The notes: generated by a model from the letters alone, not told the origin. A stretch of 64,000 nucleotides of DNA from DATHTC01 sp963746805 (GCA_963746805.1 CAVVCQ010000008.1:1116001-1180000), one strand, 5' to 3'. Positions 47,295-57,070 are shown, counted from the stretch's first letter. Translations and numbers: made by a program.

Positions 47295-48317
47295 TCAGAT
47301 CAGACCGGCGCGCGTCGCCTGCGCCGCGGCGGCCGCGCGGGACGATTGCGTGAGCTTGCGGAGGATGTTCGCCACGTGCCGGTGCACGGTGTGCTCGCTC
47401 AGGACGAGCGACGCCGCGATCTCGCGGTTCGAGAGCCCGGACGCGACGAGCCGCAGCACCTCGGTCTCGCGCCCGGTGAGTGGCGAGTCGCCGTTCGCCG
47501 CGATCGGCGGGGCGTCGTCGAGGAAGCCCGCGAGCGCGCGACGGAGGTCGCGCTGGTCGTCCAGCCACGGCAGGTGCGCGTCGCCGCCGAGCGGGACGAA
47601 GCGCGCGTTCGGGAGGAGGGACGCGAGCTCGCGGCCGTGGCGGATCGGGACAGTGCGGTCGCCCCGTCGGTGGAGCACGAGTGACGGGGTCGAGACGAGC
47701 GGGAGCACGTCCCGGGCGTCGGCGGTGAGGTCGAGCTCGAGGAAGGCCGCTGCCACCTCCGCGTCGGCCGAGAGCCGCTTGTGCCGGCTGAGCCAGTCGA
47801 TCTCGTCGCCGCTGCCGTGCGGCACGAACAGGCCGGCCAGCATCTGCGAGGCCAGGACCCAGTTCACACGGACGAAGTCCACGAGCGACCGCCGCGTCGC
47901 CTCGGGGATGTCGTCCCGCGCCGCGTAGCCGCCGAAGAAGACGAGCTTTGCGACCCGCTCGGGCCGGTCGGCCGCGAACCGGGACGCCGCGAGTCCCGCG
48001 CACGAGCACGCGAAGACGACCGCCGGCTGGTCGCCGCTGCTCGCCCGGAGGACGGTGTCGAGCGCCCGGGCCTCGGACTCGACCGACGGCGGTTCTTTCA
48101 GCCCGCGGTCGGAGAGGCCGACGCCGAGGCGGTCGTAGCGCACCACGCGGTACCCGCGCGCGAGCTCCGCGAGGAACGTGCGGAACCGCGGCTCCTCCCA
48201 CTCGTCCTCGAGGTGCGAGATCCAGCGGCTCGCGAACACGAGGGGCGGGCCCTCGCCGATCGTGGCGTACGCGATCCGGCGTCCGTCGAGCTCGCAGAAG
48301 CGAATCTCCTGCTCCAT
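47295..48317 (-). CDS. Alpha/beta-hydrolase fused to a LuxR-type DNA-binding domain
   Basis: A 340-residue two-domain protein. Residues 1-265 are an alpha/beta-hydrolase fold (RYDRLGVGLSDR, nucleophile elbow region FACSCAGLAAS, and a C-terminal GGDAHLPW with the His). Residues 275-335 are a LuxR/GerE helix-turn-helix (LTGRETEVLRLVASGLSNREIAASL, SEHTVHRHVANILRKL). The elbow reads A-C-S-C-A instead of G-x-S-x-G, so the hydrolase part may sense a ligand rather than catalyse. ATG 48317 chosen over GTG 48320. It is divergent from the GNAT gene. Likely a transcription regulator; targets unknown. Confidence 0.87.
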   Translation of the reverse strand: MEQEIRFCELDGRRIAYATIGEGPPLVFASRWISHLEDEWEEPRFRTFLAELARGYRVVRYDRLGVGLSDRGLKEPPSVESEARALDTVLRASSGDQPAVVFACSCAGLAASRFAADRPERVAKLVFFGGYAARDDIPEATRRSLVDFVRVNWVLASQMLAGLFVPHGSGDEIDWLSRHKRLSADAEVAAAFLELDLTADARDVLPLVSTPSLVLHRRGDRTVPIRHGRELASLLPNARFVPLGGDAHLPWLDDQRDLRRALAGFLDDAPPIAANGDSPLTGRETEVLRLVASGLSNREIAASLVLSEHTVHRHVANILRKLTQSSRAAAAAQATRAGLI

Positions 48318-48409
48318 CACCCGCCAGTGTGCTGGCCGGTTCGGGCCATGTCAACAAGATGGCCCGTGGCGGCGACGCGACGGGGTGCGGTTGTCGGCAC
48401 GCTCTTCGC

Positions 48410-48895
48410 ATGCAGACGCGGTACGTCGACGGAATCACGATCCGGCCGCTCCGGAACGGCGACGTCGCAACGGTCGCGGCCGTGCTCGCGCGCCTCGGGC
48501 CGCAGTCGCGGGCGCAGCGCTTCGGTGGGCCGAAGCCGCGTGTGTCGGAGCGGGAGCTCGCGCTGCTCGCGCGCGTCGACGGGCGGCGGCACGCGCTCGT
48601 GGCGTGGGTCGACGGCGATCCCGAGCCGGCTGCGCTCGCGCAGCTCGTCCGGGACGGCGAGGCGGCGGAGATCGCGTTCGCCGTCGCCGACGTGCATCAG
48701 GGGCGCGGCATCGGCTCGACGCTCGCGCAGCAGCTCGCAGCCGACGCCCTCGCCGCGGGGATCACCGAGCTGCACGCGACGGTCACCGGCGACAACCCGC
48801 GCGTCGTCTCGCTCCTGCGTCGCGTCGCCGGGTCGGTGCGCGAGACCTGGCTCGGCGGCGGGCAGCGCGAGCTCGTCTTCCGCCTCGAACGCTGA
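48410..48895 (+). CDS. GNAT-family N-acetyltransferase
   Basis: A 161-residue acyl-CoA-dependent acetyltransferase. The acetyl-CoA-binding block is AEIAFAVADVHQGRGIGSTLAQQLAADA (motif A), followed by ITELHATVTGDNPRVVSLLRRV. The start ITIRPLRNGDVATVAAVLARL is usual for the family. ATG at 48410. It stands between the hydrolase-LuxR regulator (divergent) and the sulfatase gene 80 bases downstream. The substrate is unknown. Confidence 0.87.
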   Translation: MQTRYVDGITIRPLRNGDVATVAAVLARLGPQSRAQRFGGPKPRVSERELALLARVDGRRHALVAWVDGDPEPAALAQLVRDGEAAEIAFAVADVHQGRGIGSTLAQQLAADALAAGITELHATVTGDNPRVVSLLRRVAGSVRETWLGGGQRELVFRLER

Positions 48896-48974
48896 GGTCA
48901 CCCCCTCCGGGTGATGCCCGGCGCCCGCGCGGCGGCAACGCTGCCGCGGACGACCGACTGCGAGGAGCGACCTG

Positions 48975-51338
48975 ATGACCGACGCCCGCTCACGCGACGT
49001 GCTGCCGATCCCCGACCGCCCGCACGTCGGGCTCACGACCTACGACGCGAAGGATCCGGCGACGTCGTTCCCGCCGATCGAGCCGCTGCGTCCGCCCGCG
49101 GGCGCGCCCAACGTGCTGGTCGTGCTGATCGACGACGCCGGCTTCGGCTCCTCGAGCGCCTTCGGCGGCCCGTGCCGGACGCCGACGTTCGAGCGCCTCG
49201 CCGCGAAGGGCCTCAAGTACAACCGCTTCCACACGACCGCGCTGTGCTCGCCGACGCGGCAGGCGCTTCTCACCGGCCGCAACCACCACGCGGTCGGGAT
49301 GGGCGGGATCACCGAGATCGCGACCTCGGCGCCCGGCTACAGCTCGGTCCGACCGAACACCGCGGCGCCGCTCGCCGAGACGCTGAAGCTGAACGGCTAC
49401 TCGACGGCGCAGTTCGGCAAGTGCCACGAGGTGCCGGTCTGGGAGACGAGCCCCCTCGGCCCGTTCGACTCCTGGCCGACCGGCGGCGGCGGCTTCGAGC
49501 ACTTCTACGGCTTCATCGGCGGCGAGACGAACCAGTACGCGCCCGCGATCTACCGCGACACCGTGCCGGTCGAGCCGGAGCTGACGCCGGACGAGGGCTA
49601 CCACTTCACGGAGGACATGACGGACAAGGCGATCGACTGGATCCGTCAGCAGAAGGCGCTCATGGCCGACAAGCCGTTCTTCGTCTACTACGCCCCCGGT
49701 GCGACGCACGCCCCGCACCACGTGCCGCCGGAGTGGTCCGACCGCTACAAGGGCGAGTTCGACCAGGGGTGGGACGCGCTGCGCGAGCAGACGCTGGCCC
49801 GCCAGAAGGATCTCGGCGTGGTCCCGGAGGACGCGGAGCTGACCGCGCGGCCCGCAGAGATCCCCGCCTGGGACGAGACGCCGGACGACCTGAAGCCGGT
49901 GCTCGCGCGGCAGATGGAGGTCTACGCGGGCTTCATGGAGCACACCGACCACCACGTCGGGCGGCTGATCGACGCGCTCGAGGAGCTGGAGATCCTCGAC
50001 GACACGCTCGTCTACGTGATCGTCGGCGACAACGGCGCCTCCGCGGAAGGGACTCCGAACGGCTGCTTCAACGAGCTCATCGTCCTCAACGGCGCGGGCG
50101 GTCTCGAGACCGTGGAGTTCATGACCTCGCGGATCGACGACTTCGGCACGCCGCGGGCCTACAACCACTACGCCGTCGGCTGGGCGCACGCGATGGACAC
50201 GCCCTACCAGTGGACGAAGCAGGTCGCCTCGCACTGGGGCGGGACGCGGAACGGCACGATCGTCCACTGGCCCGGCGGCATCGACGCGAAGGGCGAGGTC
50301 CGCGCCGCAGTTCCACCACGTGATCGACGTCGCCGCGACGGTGCTCGACGCGGCCGGGTTGCCGGAGCCGACGTTCGTGAACGGCGTCCAGCAGATGCCG
50401 CTTCACGGCGTCTCGATGCGGCCGTCGTTCGACGACGTCGAGGCGCCGGAGGTGCGCGAGACGCAGTACTTCGAGATGTTCTGCAACCGCGGCATCTACC
50501 ACCGGGGCTGGACCGCCTGCACCCGGCACAACCTCCCGTGGGTGATGACGGAGCAGCCTCCATTCGACGAGGACGTCTGGGAGCTGTACGAGCCCGGCGA
50601 CTGGACGCAGGCCCGGAACGTCGCTGCCGAGAATCCCGGAGATGCTCGCGCGAGCTGCAGCGGCTGTTCCTGATCGAGGCGACCAAGTTCGACGTGCTCC
50701 CGCTCGACGACCGCCGGTTCGAGCGGTTCAACCCCGATCTCGCCGGCAGGCCGCAGCTCGTCAGCGGCAACCGGCAGATCCTGTTCGGCGGGATGGGGCG
50801 GCTGACCGAGAACTCGGTCGTGGTGACGAAGAACAAGTCGTTCGCGCTGACGGCCGAGGTCGAGGTTCCCGACGACGGCGCGAACGGCGTGATCGTCGCG
50901 CAGGGCGGTGCGTTCGGCGGGATGAGCATCTACGCGACGGAGGGCAGGCCTGCCTTCTGTTACAACCTCTTCGGCCTCCAGCTGTTCAAGGTCTACGGCG
51001 AGGAGCCGCTCGCGCCGGGCGACCGTCAGGTGCGGGTCGAGTTCGCTTACGACGGCGGCGGGCTCGGGAAGGGAGGCACCGCGTCGCTCTACGTCGACGG
51101 CGAGCAGGTCGGCGAGACCCGTGTCGACGCGACGGTGCCCATGCTCTTCTCCGCCGACGAGACGACGGATCTCGGGACGGACAGCGCGACGCCCGTCACC
51201 GACGATCTCGGCCCGGACGAGCTCGCGTTCACGGGACGAGTGAAGTGGGTCGAGATCGACCTCGGCGACGACGCGGAGGACGCCGACCACCTGATCTCGC
51301 CGGAGGAGCGCTACCGGATCGCGATGGCGCGGCAGTAG
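48975..51338 (+). CDS. Arylsulfatase, with an out-of-frame internal segment
   Basis: A type I sulfatase hydrolysing sulfate esters with a formylglycine nucleophile. NVLVVLIDDAGFGSSSAFGG supplies metal ligands, LCSPTRQALLTGRN contains the CSPTR sequence converted to formylglycine, and GDNGASAEG and KWVEIDLG close the two ends. The whole stretch is one open frame of 787 codons. However, codons between about 50304 and 50650 code for nonsense in this frame, while frame +1 there reads QFHHVIDVAATVLDAAGLPEP and CNRGIYHRGWTACTRHNLPW, true sulfatase sequence. Three small shifts, at 50301-50308, 50635-50640 and 50645-50655, explain it. There is no signal peptide. Function is doubtful if the shifts are real. 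Confidence 0.85.
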   Translation: MTDARSRDVLPIPDRPHVGLTTYDAKDPATSFPPIEPLRPPAGAPNVLVVLIDDAGFGSSSAFGGPCRTPTFERLAAKGLKYNRFHTTALCSPTRQALLTGRNHHAVGMGGITEIATSAPGYSSVRPNTAAPLAETLKLNGYSTAQFGKCHEVPVWETSPLGPFDSWPTGGGGFEHFYGFIGGETNQYAPAIYRDTVPVEPELTPDEGYHFTEDMTDKAIDWIRQQKALMADKPFFVYYAPGATHAPHHVPPEWSDRYKGEFDQGWDALREQTLARQKDLGVVPEDAELTARPAEIPAWDETPDDLKPVLARQMEVYAGFMEHTDHHVGRLIDALEELEILDDTLVYVIVGDNGASAEGTPNGCFNELIVLNGAGGLETVEFMTSRIDDFGTPRAYNHYAVGWAHAMDTPYQWTKQVASHWGGTRNGTIVHWPGGIDAKGEVRAAVPPRDRRRRDGARRGRVAGADVRERRPADAASRRLDAAVVRRRRGAGGARDAVLRDVLQPRHLPPGLDRLHPAQPPVGDDGAASIRRGRLGAVRARRLDAGPERRCRESRRCSRELQRLFLIEATKFDVLPLDDRRFERFNPDLAGRPQLVSGNRQILFGGMGRLTENSVVVTKNKSFALTAEVEVPDDGANGVIVAQGGAFGGMSIYATEGRPAFCYNLFGLQLFKVYGEEPLAPGDRQVRVEFAYDGGGLGKGGTASLYVDGEQVGETRVDATVPMLFSADETTDLGTDSATPVTDDLGPDELAFTGRVKWVEIDLGDDAEDADHLISPEERYRIAMARQ

Positions 51339-51352
51339 GCGGGCCGCTCGAG

Positions 51353-51782
51353 GTGGGCATCCCGGCCCGGATCAGCGCAGTCACGTTCGCCTGCCGGGAT
51401 GTCGGGCGCATGGCTGCGTTCTACCGACAGTTCGGCTGGCCGGAAGCGCCGACGAGCGTCCCCGAACATGTCGTGTTTCAGTGCACGAACGGCGTCGTCC
51501 TCGGGCTCTTCTCCGAGACGATGTTCGACCGGCAGTTCGGCGGTGTCGCCGAAGGGTTTCGCGGCGTCACGCTCACGATCCACTGTGAGAACGAGCAGGA
51601 AGTCGTTCGCGTCCACCAGCTGCTTGCGCGAGCTCGACGACGTCGCCGCCTTGGATTCGGAGCCCACGCGGTCGGGCTGGGGGTACGGCTTCAGCTTCAG
51701 CGACCCTGAAGCCAACGTCTGGGGCGTCGCGGTGAAGTACGGCTCGGACGTCGATGACCGCGGCGGCTTCATCTACCCCTGA
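51353..51782 (+). pseudogene. VOC (glyoxalase fold) protein, frameshifted
   Basis: A small vicinal-oxygen-chelate protein of about 142 residues. The first frame from GTG 51353 reads ISAVTFACRDVGRMAAFYRQFGWPE and VTLTIHCENEQEVVRVHQLLAR; after the shift, frame two gives ELDDVAALDSEPTRSGWGYG and FSFSDPEANVWGVAVKY. The shift falls at GCGCG, 51625-51631; restoring one CG gives LLARELDDVA. It is 14 bases after the sulfatase stop. Activity and substrate are unknown. Confidence 0.72.
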
Positions 51783-51954
51783 CGGCCGGCGACTGAGGCG
51801 ACATCGGAGCGGCGAGGGGACGTCAGGGTCGAGCCGCCCATGCGTCGGGTGGCCCGCCGCACCGCGATTCACCTGCGAGCCGCACGGAACGCGACCCGCT
51901 CGGTGCGTTCTCATGGGTGCAACGCCGCTCACCCCCACAGATCAGGAGCCAGCC

Positions 51955-52131
51955 ATGTTCGACCAGACGTCCATCGCACTCGCAGGAACCGCAGTCCGTC
52001 GCATCCACGAGGTCAGCCGCTACGAGGATCGCGCCGCGCGCCCGCGCCTGCGCTCCTTCCGCAAGGCTCGGCCAGCGGCGCCGGCCGCCCCACAGCTCTC
52101 CGGCGAGCTCGGCGCTGCAGTGCTGAGCTAG
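51955..52131 (+). CDS. Small basic hypothetical protein
   Basis: A 58-residue protein starting FDQTSIALAGTAVRRIHEV with a CAGGAG site before ATG 51955. It has a short hydrophobic start, an Arg-rich middle (RAARPRLRSFRKARP), and an Ala/Pro tail. It shares stop-codon bases with the convergent aminotransferase. The 172-base gap before it (51783-51954) has no other recognisable content. The function is unknown. Confidence 0.45.
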   Translation: MFDQTSIALAGTAVRRIHEVSRYEDRAARPRLRSFRKARPAAPAAPQLSGELGAAVLS

Positions 52132-53214
52132 GACGAAAGCACCTGCGCGAGCGCGCCGGCGAGCCGCTCGAGGTCGGACGGGTCGTTGTACGGCGCGACC
52201 GACACGCGCACGAGCTGACTCCCGTTCCAGGCGCGGACGGGCACCTCGATCCGGAACTCGTCGAACAGGCGCCGCTGCACCGCCTCCGGATCGCACGCGG
52301 GGAGCCGGAACGCCGCCATCTGCAGCGGCTGCTCCGCGGCCAGCGGCTCGAAGCCGGCGTCCGCGAGCACGGTCGATCCCCGGCGGAGCACCTCCCGGCA
52401 CTCCTCGCTCCGCCCGTGCGTGCGGACGAACTCGATCGCGGCGGGGACGGCGAGATAGGCGGCGGGGTCGCGGGTGCTCTCCCAGTCGTGGGCCAGCGCG
52501 AACGGCGAGCTGCCGTAGCCCCAGCCGATCACGAGCGGCTCCACGAGCGGCTGTCGCTCCGGCCGGGCGTACAGGAACCCGGCGCCCTTCGGCGCGCACA
52601 GCCACTTGTGGCAGTTCCCGGCGTAGAAGTCGGCGCCGAGCCGCTGCGAGGTCGAGGGGCACCTGGCCGGGGCCATGGGCCCCGTCGACGACCGAGACCA
52701 CGTCTGCCTCGCGCGCCCGCCGGCACAGCTCCTCGACCGGAAGGACGAGCGCGGTCGGCGAGGTGACATGGCTGACGACGAGCACGCGTGTCCGCTGCGT
52801 CGCGGCGGCCCAGATCGCGTCGGCGTCGACCCCTGAGGCACGGACGACGCGCGCGCCCGCGCGCTCCGCGACGAATGCGAGCAGCAGCTCGACCGCGCCG
52901 TACTCGTGCTCGGTCGTGAGGATCTCGTCGCCGGGCTCGAGCGGTAGTGACCTGAGCACGGCGTTCATTCCCGCCGTAGCGTTGAGGACGAGCGCGAGGT
53001 CGTCCGCCGGCGCGCCGACGTAGGCCCCGAGTGCCTCTTGGACGTCGCCGAGCTCGCGCCGGAGCCGCCGCTCGAACAGCTCGACCGGCTGACGCTCGAG
53101 CTCGCGCTGCCACTCCTGATAGACGTCGAAGACCGGCCTCGGGCACGCGCCGAACGCGCCGTGGTTGAGGTAGACGATCTCCGGATCGAGCAGGAACGGG
53201 CCTCGTGAGGTCAC
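52128..53214 (-). pseudogene. Class V aminotransferase (isopenicillin-N-epimerase-like), frameshifted
   Basis: A PLP enzyme of aminotransferase class V. The first frame, from GTG 53214, has EIVYLNHGAFGACPRPVFDV, VLNATAGMNAVLRSL and VSVVDGAHGPGQVPLDLA. The second frame supplies the PLP lysine in YAGNCHKWLCAPKGAGFLYARP and a normal C-terminus ending at 52128. The shift lies at about 52639-52648; restoring one CG gives DLAARLGADFYAG. The intact length of about 360 residues fits IPN-epimerase or cysteine-desulfurase-like proteins. GTG 53214 overlaps the upstream regulator stop (GTGA), so the pair is one operon. Confidence 0.8.
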
Positions 53215-56200
53215 GCGCGCGCCGGCGCGGCAAGCCTCGCTGCGAGTGCCGCCATTCCCAGGTCGTCGGTCGACTTCCGCGCCGACGCGAGGAGCTCCGC
53301 TGCCCGCGTGCGATCGCCGGCTTCACCTCGCTCGAGCAGCATGCGCGCGTAGTCGTACTCCGTGTGTGCGAGCCACGTGCGGGCGCCCGCGGCGGCGTTC
53401 GCGACGAGGGCGTCCTCGAAGTGCCGTGCAGCGTCCTCCCACCGAGACGTCGTCGCCGCGAGGATTCCCAGCCCGCGCGACACGGAGCCGTGGCACAGCT
53501 CGGGCGGCAGGACCGCGAAGCGGTGCGCGTACGGACGCAGGCGGTCGTACACGTCGTCGGCCGCCGCCGCGTCGCCGAGGAAACGGCACACACCGGCAAG
53601 CAGGTTGAGGGAGAAGAGCCACTGCATCTCGAGGTAGACGGGGTAGCCCCCCACGGCGGCGTCGGCGACTGCCGCGCGGGCGGCGTCGGCCCGTCCGAGC
53701 TCTGCGAAGCAATCCGCCACGACGTAGCGCCAGACGGGATACGTCGGATATTCGTCGGCGGCGCGCTCGACGGCGTCTACCACCTCCTCGATCCGGCCCT
53801 GCTCGCGGCGGAGCGCGTACAGCTGGAGGTCGAAGGCGAGTTGCGCGTTCACGCTCTGCACGGAATGGCCCAGGGTGAACGCCTCCCGAATGGCGTCCTC
53901 TGCCTCGCCGAGCCGTCCCTCGAAGAGCGCGAGTTGGGCGCGGCGCACCGCCGAGTCCCAGAGCTGCGCGGGCTGACGGAGCTGATACGCCAGCCGAGTG
54001 GCGGCCTCGTGACTCCGTCGCGCGGCAGGCAGCTCGCCCGACTCGAGCAGCGCGATGAAGCGACAGTCATGCCCCGCGTACGCGCGTTCCGCATCGCCCG
54101 AGGCCGCAGCGAGCTCGATCATCTCGTCCGCGAACGCGAGCCGCCCTTCGAGACCGTCCGGGCCCCAGTCCGCGTCGTACCGTCCCTCGAGGGCGTACGC
54201 GAGCGTCGCCGGCCGAGCGAGACGGCGTGCCATGTCCACGGCCTTCTGGCTCATGCGGACGCGGACCTCGGGAGGGTGCGTGTCTCGAAGCGGTCCGGCC
54301 GCCAGACGAGTGAGGAGCCGAACGCGGAGGTCGCTGTCCTCCTCGGGAAGCGCGGCGAGCGCCTCTTCGAGCAATGGCACGAGCCGTTCGTCGCCCCAGG
54401 CCCGCGCCCACACGAAGCGGCCGCCGTAGCCGAGCGCGGCGCGCGCGAGCTGCTCGGGCAGCCCCGCGGCCCGCGCCGTATCCGCCGCCCGGACGAACGT
54501 CTCCTTCGAGGCGGCGATGTCTCCCTGTCGCGCCTGCACGTCGCCCAGCCGCAGCAGGAGCTCGCTCGATCCGGACGCGTCGTCGACCAGCTCGAGCGCC
54601 ACGACGTACAGGCGGGCCGCCTCCTCGTAGGCGAGGAGCAGTGCCGCTCGGTCGCCGGCGCGCGTCGCGTAGCGCACCGCCCGCTCGGCGTCGACCACCG
54701 GCACGGCCTGCCGGAAGTGGTGCGCGAGCTCCGCCAGATGCGGCTCCGGATCGTGCGCGTACAACGCCTCGAGCGCCTCGCCGACGTCGCGGTGGAGCCG
54801 CAGCCGTCGCGTCGCCGGGAGCTCGTCGTACAGCGCATCCCGGATGAGCACGTGGACGAAGCGGAGTCGCCCTGGCGCGCCCGGGGCCTCGGCGACGACG
54901 CCGCTCACGATCGCCTCGTCGAGGACATCGAGGAGGGAGTCGAGCTCGCGGTCGCCCGTCCGCGCGAGGGCTTCCACGTCGAACTCGCGCCCGAGCACCG
55001 CCGCGAGCACCAGTTCGCGGAGGCACGCGTCGGAGAGGTGACGCAGACGGCGCCGGATCGCATCGCGAACGCTCGGCGGGATCGGGATCCGGGCGCCGAG
55101 GCCAGAGACTTCGTGCAGCCGGCCTTCGGTCGCAAGCAGCTTCAGGATCTCGCCGACGAAGAACGGGTTGCCCTCGGTCTCGCGGTGGATCGTCGCGACC
55201 AGATCGGCGGGAGGCTCGAGACCGTGCTCGACCTCGACCAGACGGGCCACGTCGGCCTCGGCCAGTCCAACCAGCGAGAGCGCCGCTCGCGCATGACGCC
55301 GGAGCTCGCCCAGGGCAGGTGCTTCGCTCTCGCGGTAGCAGCCGAGGACGAGCACGCGCATCCCGCCGAGCTCGCGCGCCACGAACTCGAGCAGGAGCAG
55401 TGAGGACAGGTCGGCCACGTGCAGGTCGTCGAGGACGAGCACGAGCGGCTCGGTGTCGGCGATGTTGCGGAGGAAGGTCGCGGTCGCGTCGAAGAGGCGG
55501 AAGCGGGCGCCCTCGGGGTCGAGCGACACGGGCGGGCCCACGTCCGGGAGGAGCTCGCGGAGCTCGGGGAGCATCTGCGCGACATCGGCGGCGCCGCCTC
55601 CCAGCCGCTCGCGCACGGCCGCCGGATCCTCGCGGCGCACGTACGACCGGATCGCCTGCGCCCACGGCCAGTAGGCCGGCGCGCCGCCTGCTTCCCAAGC
55701 GCGGCCGAAGAGGGTCGTCGCGCCCCGCTCCCGCGCCCGCTGCGCGAGCTCGTCCGCGAGCCGGCTCTTGCCGATGCCCGCCTCGCCGCCGAGCAGGACG
55801 AGGCCGCCGCGCCCGGCGAGCGTCGCGTCGAGCGCCTGCTGGAGGACGCCGAGCTCGCGCTCGCGGCCGACGAGCGTGCGGTCGGCCGTCTCAGCCGCCG
55901 CGGGGAGGTCGAGGGAGGCGTCCTGGCGGAGGATCGACCGCTCCAGGTCCTGCAGCTCGCGGCCCGGCTCGATCCCCAGCTCGTCGACGAGCACGCGGCG
56001 CGCGTCCTGGTACGCGGCGAGCGCCTCTGCCTGCCGCCCGGAGCGGTAGAGCGCGAGCATGAGCTGGCCGCGCAGCCGCTCCCGCAACGGGGATGCCACC
56101 ACGAGCGCCTCGAGCTCCCCGACGAGGTCGGCGCGCCGCCCGGAGGCGAGGTCGGCCTCGATCCGGTCCTCGAGGGTCGCGGCCCTGAGCTCGACGAGAC

Positions 56201-56663
56201 GAGGCGCCTCGAGCCGCGCGAACTCTCCGTCGACGTCCGCCAGGGGAGACCCGTGCCACAGTGCGAGCGCCTCCCGCAGGCGCGCGGCCGCCTCCTCCGG
56301 TTGCCGGCCGAGCACGCGCCGCCCCTCGTCGCGGAGGCGCTCGAACCGCGTGAGGTCGAGCTGACCGTCCTCGACCCGAAGCGCGTATCCCGTACCGCGG
56401 GTGGCGAGGATCTGCCCGTCCGCGCCGCTCGGTCGCTCCGGCTCGAGGAGCCGGCGCAACGCCGACACGTGCCCCTGCAGCGCCTTGACCGCGGTCGCGG
56501 GCGCCCGCTCGCCCCAGAGCTCGTGGATCAGCCGGTCGCGCGAGACGGTCTCGTTCGCCTGCAGGAGGAGGACTGCGAGGAGCGCGCGCTGCTGTCCGGA
56601 CCCGAGCGGGACGAGCCGGTCGCCGTCGCGCACCTCGACGGGCCCGAGGATCCGGAAGTCCAC
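53211..56663 (-). CDS. Large BTAD/SARP-type regulator with ATPase domain
   Basis: An 1150-residue regulator of the AfsR/SARP group. Residues 1-95 are an OmpR-like DNA-binding domain (FRILGPVEVRDGDRLVPLG, RLIHELWGE), 100-250 the bacterial transcriptional activation domain (RDRLDLTRFERL-type start to DELGIEPGRELQDLERSIL), then an AAA/NB-ARC-like ATPase with Walker A GGEAGIGKSRL and Walker B LVLVLDDLHVAD, and a C-terminal helical, TPR-like region of about 550 residues. ATG at 56663. It probably activates target genes on a nucleotide- or ligand-dependent signal. It is followed by the aminotransferase through GTGA and is divergent from a small secreted protein. Confidence 0.92.
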   Translation of the reverse strand: MDFRILGPVEVRDGDRLVPLGSGQQRALLAVLLLQANETVSRDRLIHELWGERAPATAVKALQGHVSALRRLLEPERPSGADGQILATRGTGYALRVEDGQLDLTRFERLRDEGRRVLGRQPEEAAARLREALALWHGSPLADVDGEFARLEAPRLVELRAATLEDRIEADLASGRRADLVGELEALVVASPLRERLRGQLMLALYRSGRQAEALAAYQDARRVLVDELGIEPGRELQDLERSILRQDASLDLPAAAETADRTLVGRERELGVLQQALDATLAGRGGLVLLGGEAGIGKSRLADELAQRARERGATTLFGRAWEAGGAPAYWPWAQAIRSYVRREDPAAVRERLGGGAADVAQMLPELRELLPDVGPPVSLDPEGARFRLFDATATFLRNIADTEPLVLVLDDLHVADLSSLLLLEFVARELGGMRVLVLGCYRESEAPALGELRRHARAALSLVGLAEADVARLVEVEHGLEPPADLVATIHRETEGNPFFVGEILKLLATEGRLHEVSGLGARIPIPPSVRDAIRRRLRHLSDACLRELVLAAVLGREFDVEALARTGDRELDSLLDVLDEAIVSGVVAEAPGAPGRLRFVHVLIRDALYDELPATRRLRLHRDVGEALEALYAHDPEPHLAELAHHFRQAVPVVDAERAVRYATRAGDRAALLLAYEEAARLYVVALELVDDASGSSELLLRLGDVQARQGDIAASKETFVRAADTARAAGLPEQLARAALGYGGRFVWARAWGDERLVPLLEEALAALPEEDSDLRVRLLTRLAAGPLRDTHPPEVRVRMSQKAVDMARRLARPATLAYALEGRYDADWGPDGLEGRLAFADEMIELAAASGDAERAYAGHDCRFIALLESGELPAARRSHEAATRLAYQLRQPAQLWDSAVRRAQLALFEGRLGEAEDAIREAFTLGHSVQSVNAQLAFDLQLYALRREQGRIEEVVDAVERAADEYPTYPVWRYVVADCFAELGRADAARAAVADAAVGGYPVYLEMQWLFSLNLLAGVCRFLGDAAAADDVYDRLRPYAHRFAVLPPELCHGSVSRGLGILAATTSRWEDAARHFEDALVANAAAGARTWLAHTEYDYARMLLERGEAGDRTRAAELLASARKSTDDLGMAALAARLAAPARA

Positions 56664-56749
56664 GCGCTGATCCTCGCACCCTTACCGGGCCATTACCGCC
56701 CCCTGGGCGGCTAGTCGGATCCTGGCCGCACACCGACCAGGAGGGAACG

Positions 56750-57067
56750 ATGAACCCGACCACAGGACTCACGCGCAGGCTCGCCGTCGTCGCGGCGACC
56801 GGTGCGCTCGCGGCAGGGCTCGCAGCGCCCGCCCAGGCCGACCCGCCCGGCGACCGTCCGGCCTGGGCCCCGGTGACCGCGAGCGTCCGCCCGGACGACC
56901 GGGCCGACCGCACCGGCCCGCCCACGAGCGCGGCGGTGCCGTCCACCCTCACCGACGCCGGTGACGCGTTCGAGGCCGGCGATGCCCTTGGGATCGCGCT
57001 CGTCGTGACGGCGATCGGCCTCGGGATCGGCGCGATGGTCTACACGCAGCGGCTCGGGAGCGCGTGA
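56750..57067 (+). CDS. Small exported protein with C-terminal membrane anchor
   Basis: A 105-residue protein: signal peptide (residues 1-30, RRLAVVAATGALAAGLAAPAQA), a short Pro/Asp-rich extracellular linker, and a C-terminal hydrophobic helix (ALGIALVVTAIGLGIGAMVY). It lies 86 bases from the divergent SARP regulator start, so it is a good candidate for control by that protein. A GAGGGAACG stretch precedes ATG 56750. No known domain. Confidence 0.7.
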   Translation: MNPTTGLTRRLAVVAATGALAAGLAAPAQADPPGDRPAWAPVTASVRPDDRADRTGPPTSAAVPSTLTDAGDAFEAGDALGIALVVTAIGLGIGAMVYTQRLGSA

Positions 57068-57070
57068 GGG

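Noticed and set aside
53205..55403. A 732-codon plus-strand frame antisense to the SARP-type regulator
   Set aside because: Antisense shadow; the minus strand has clear Walker motifs and full-length conservation.
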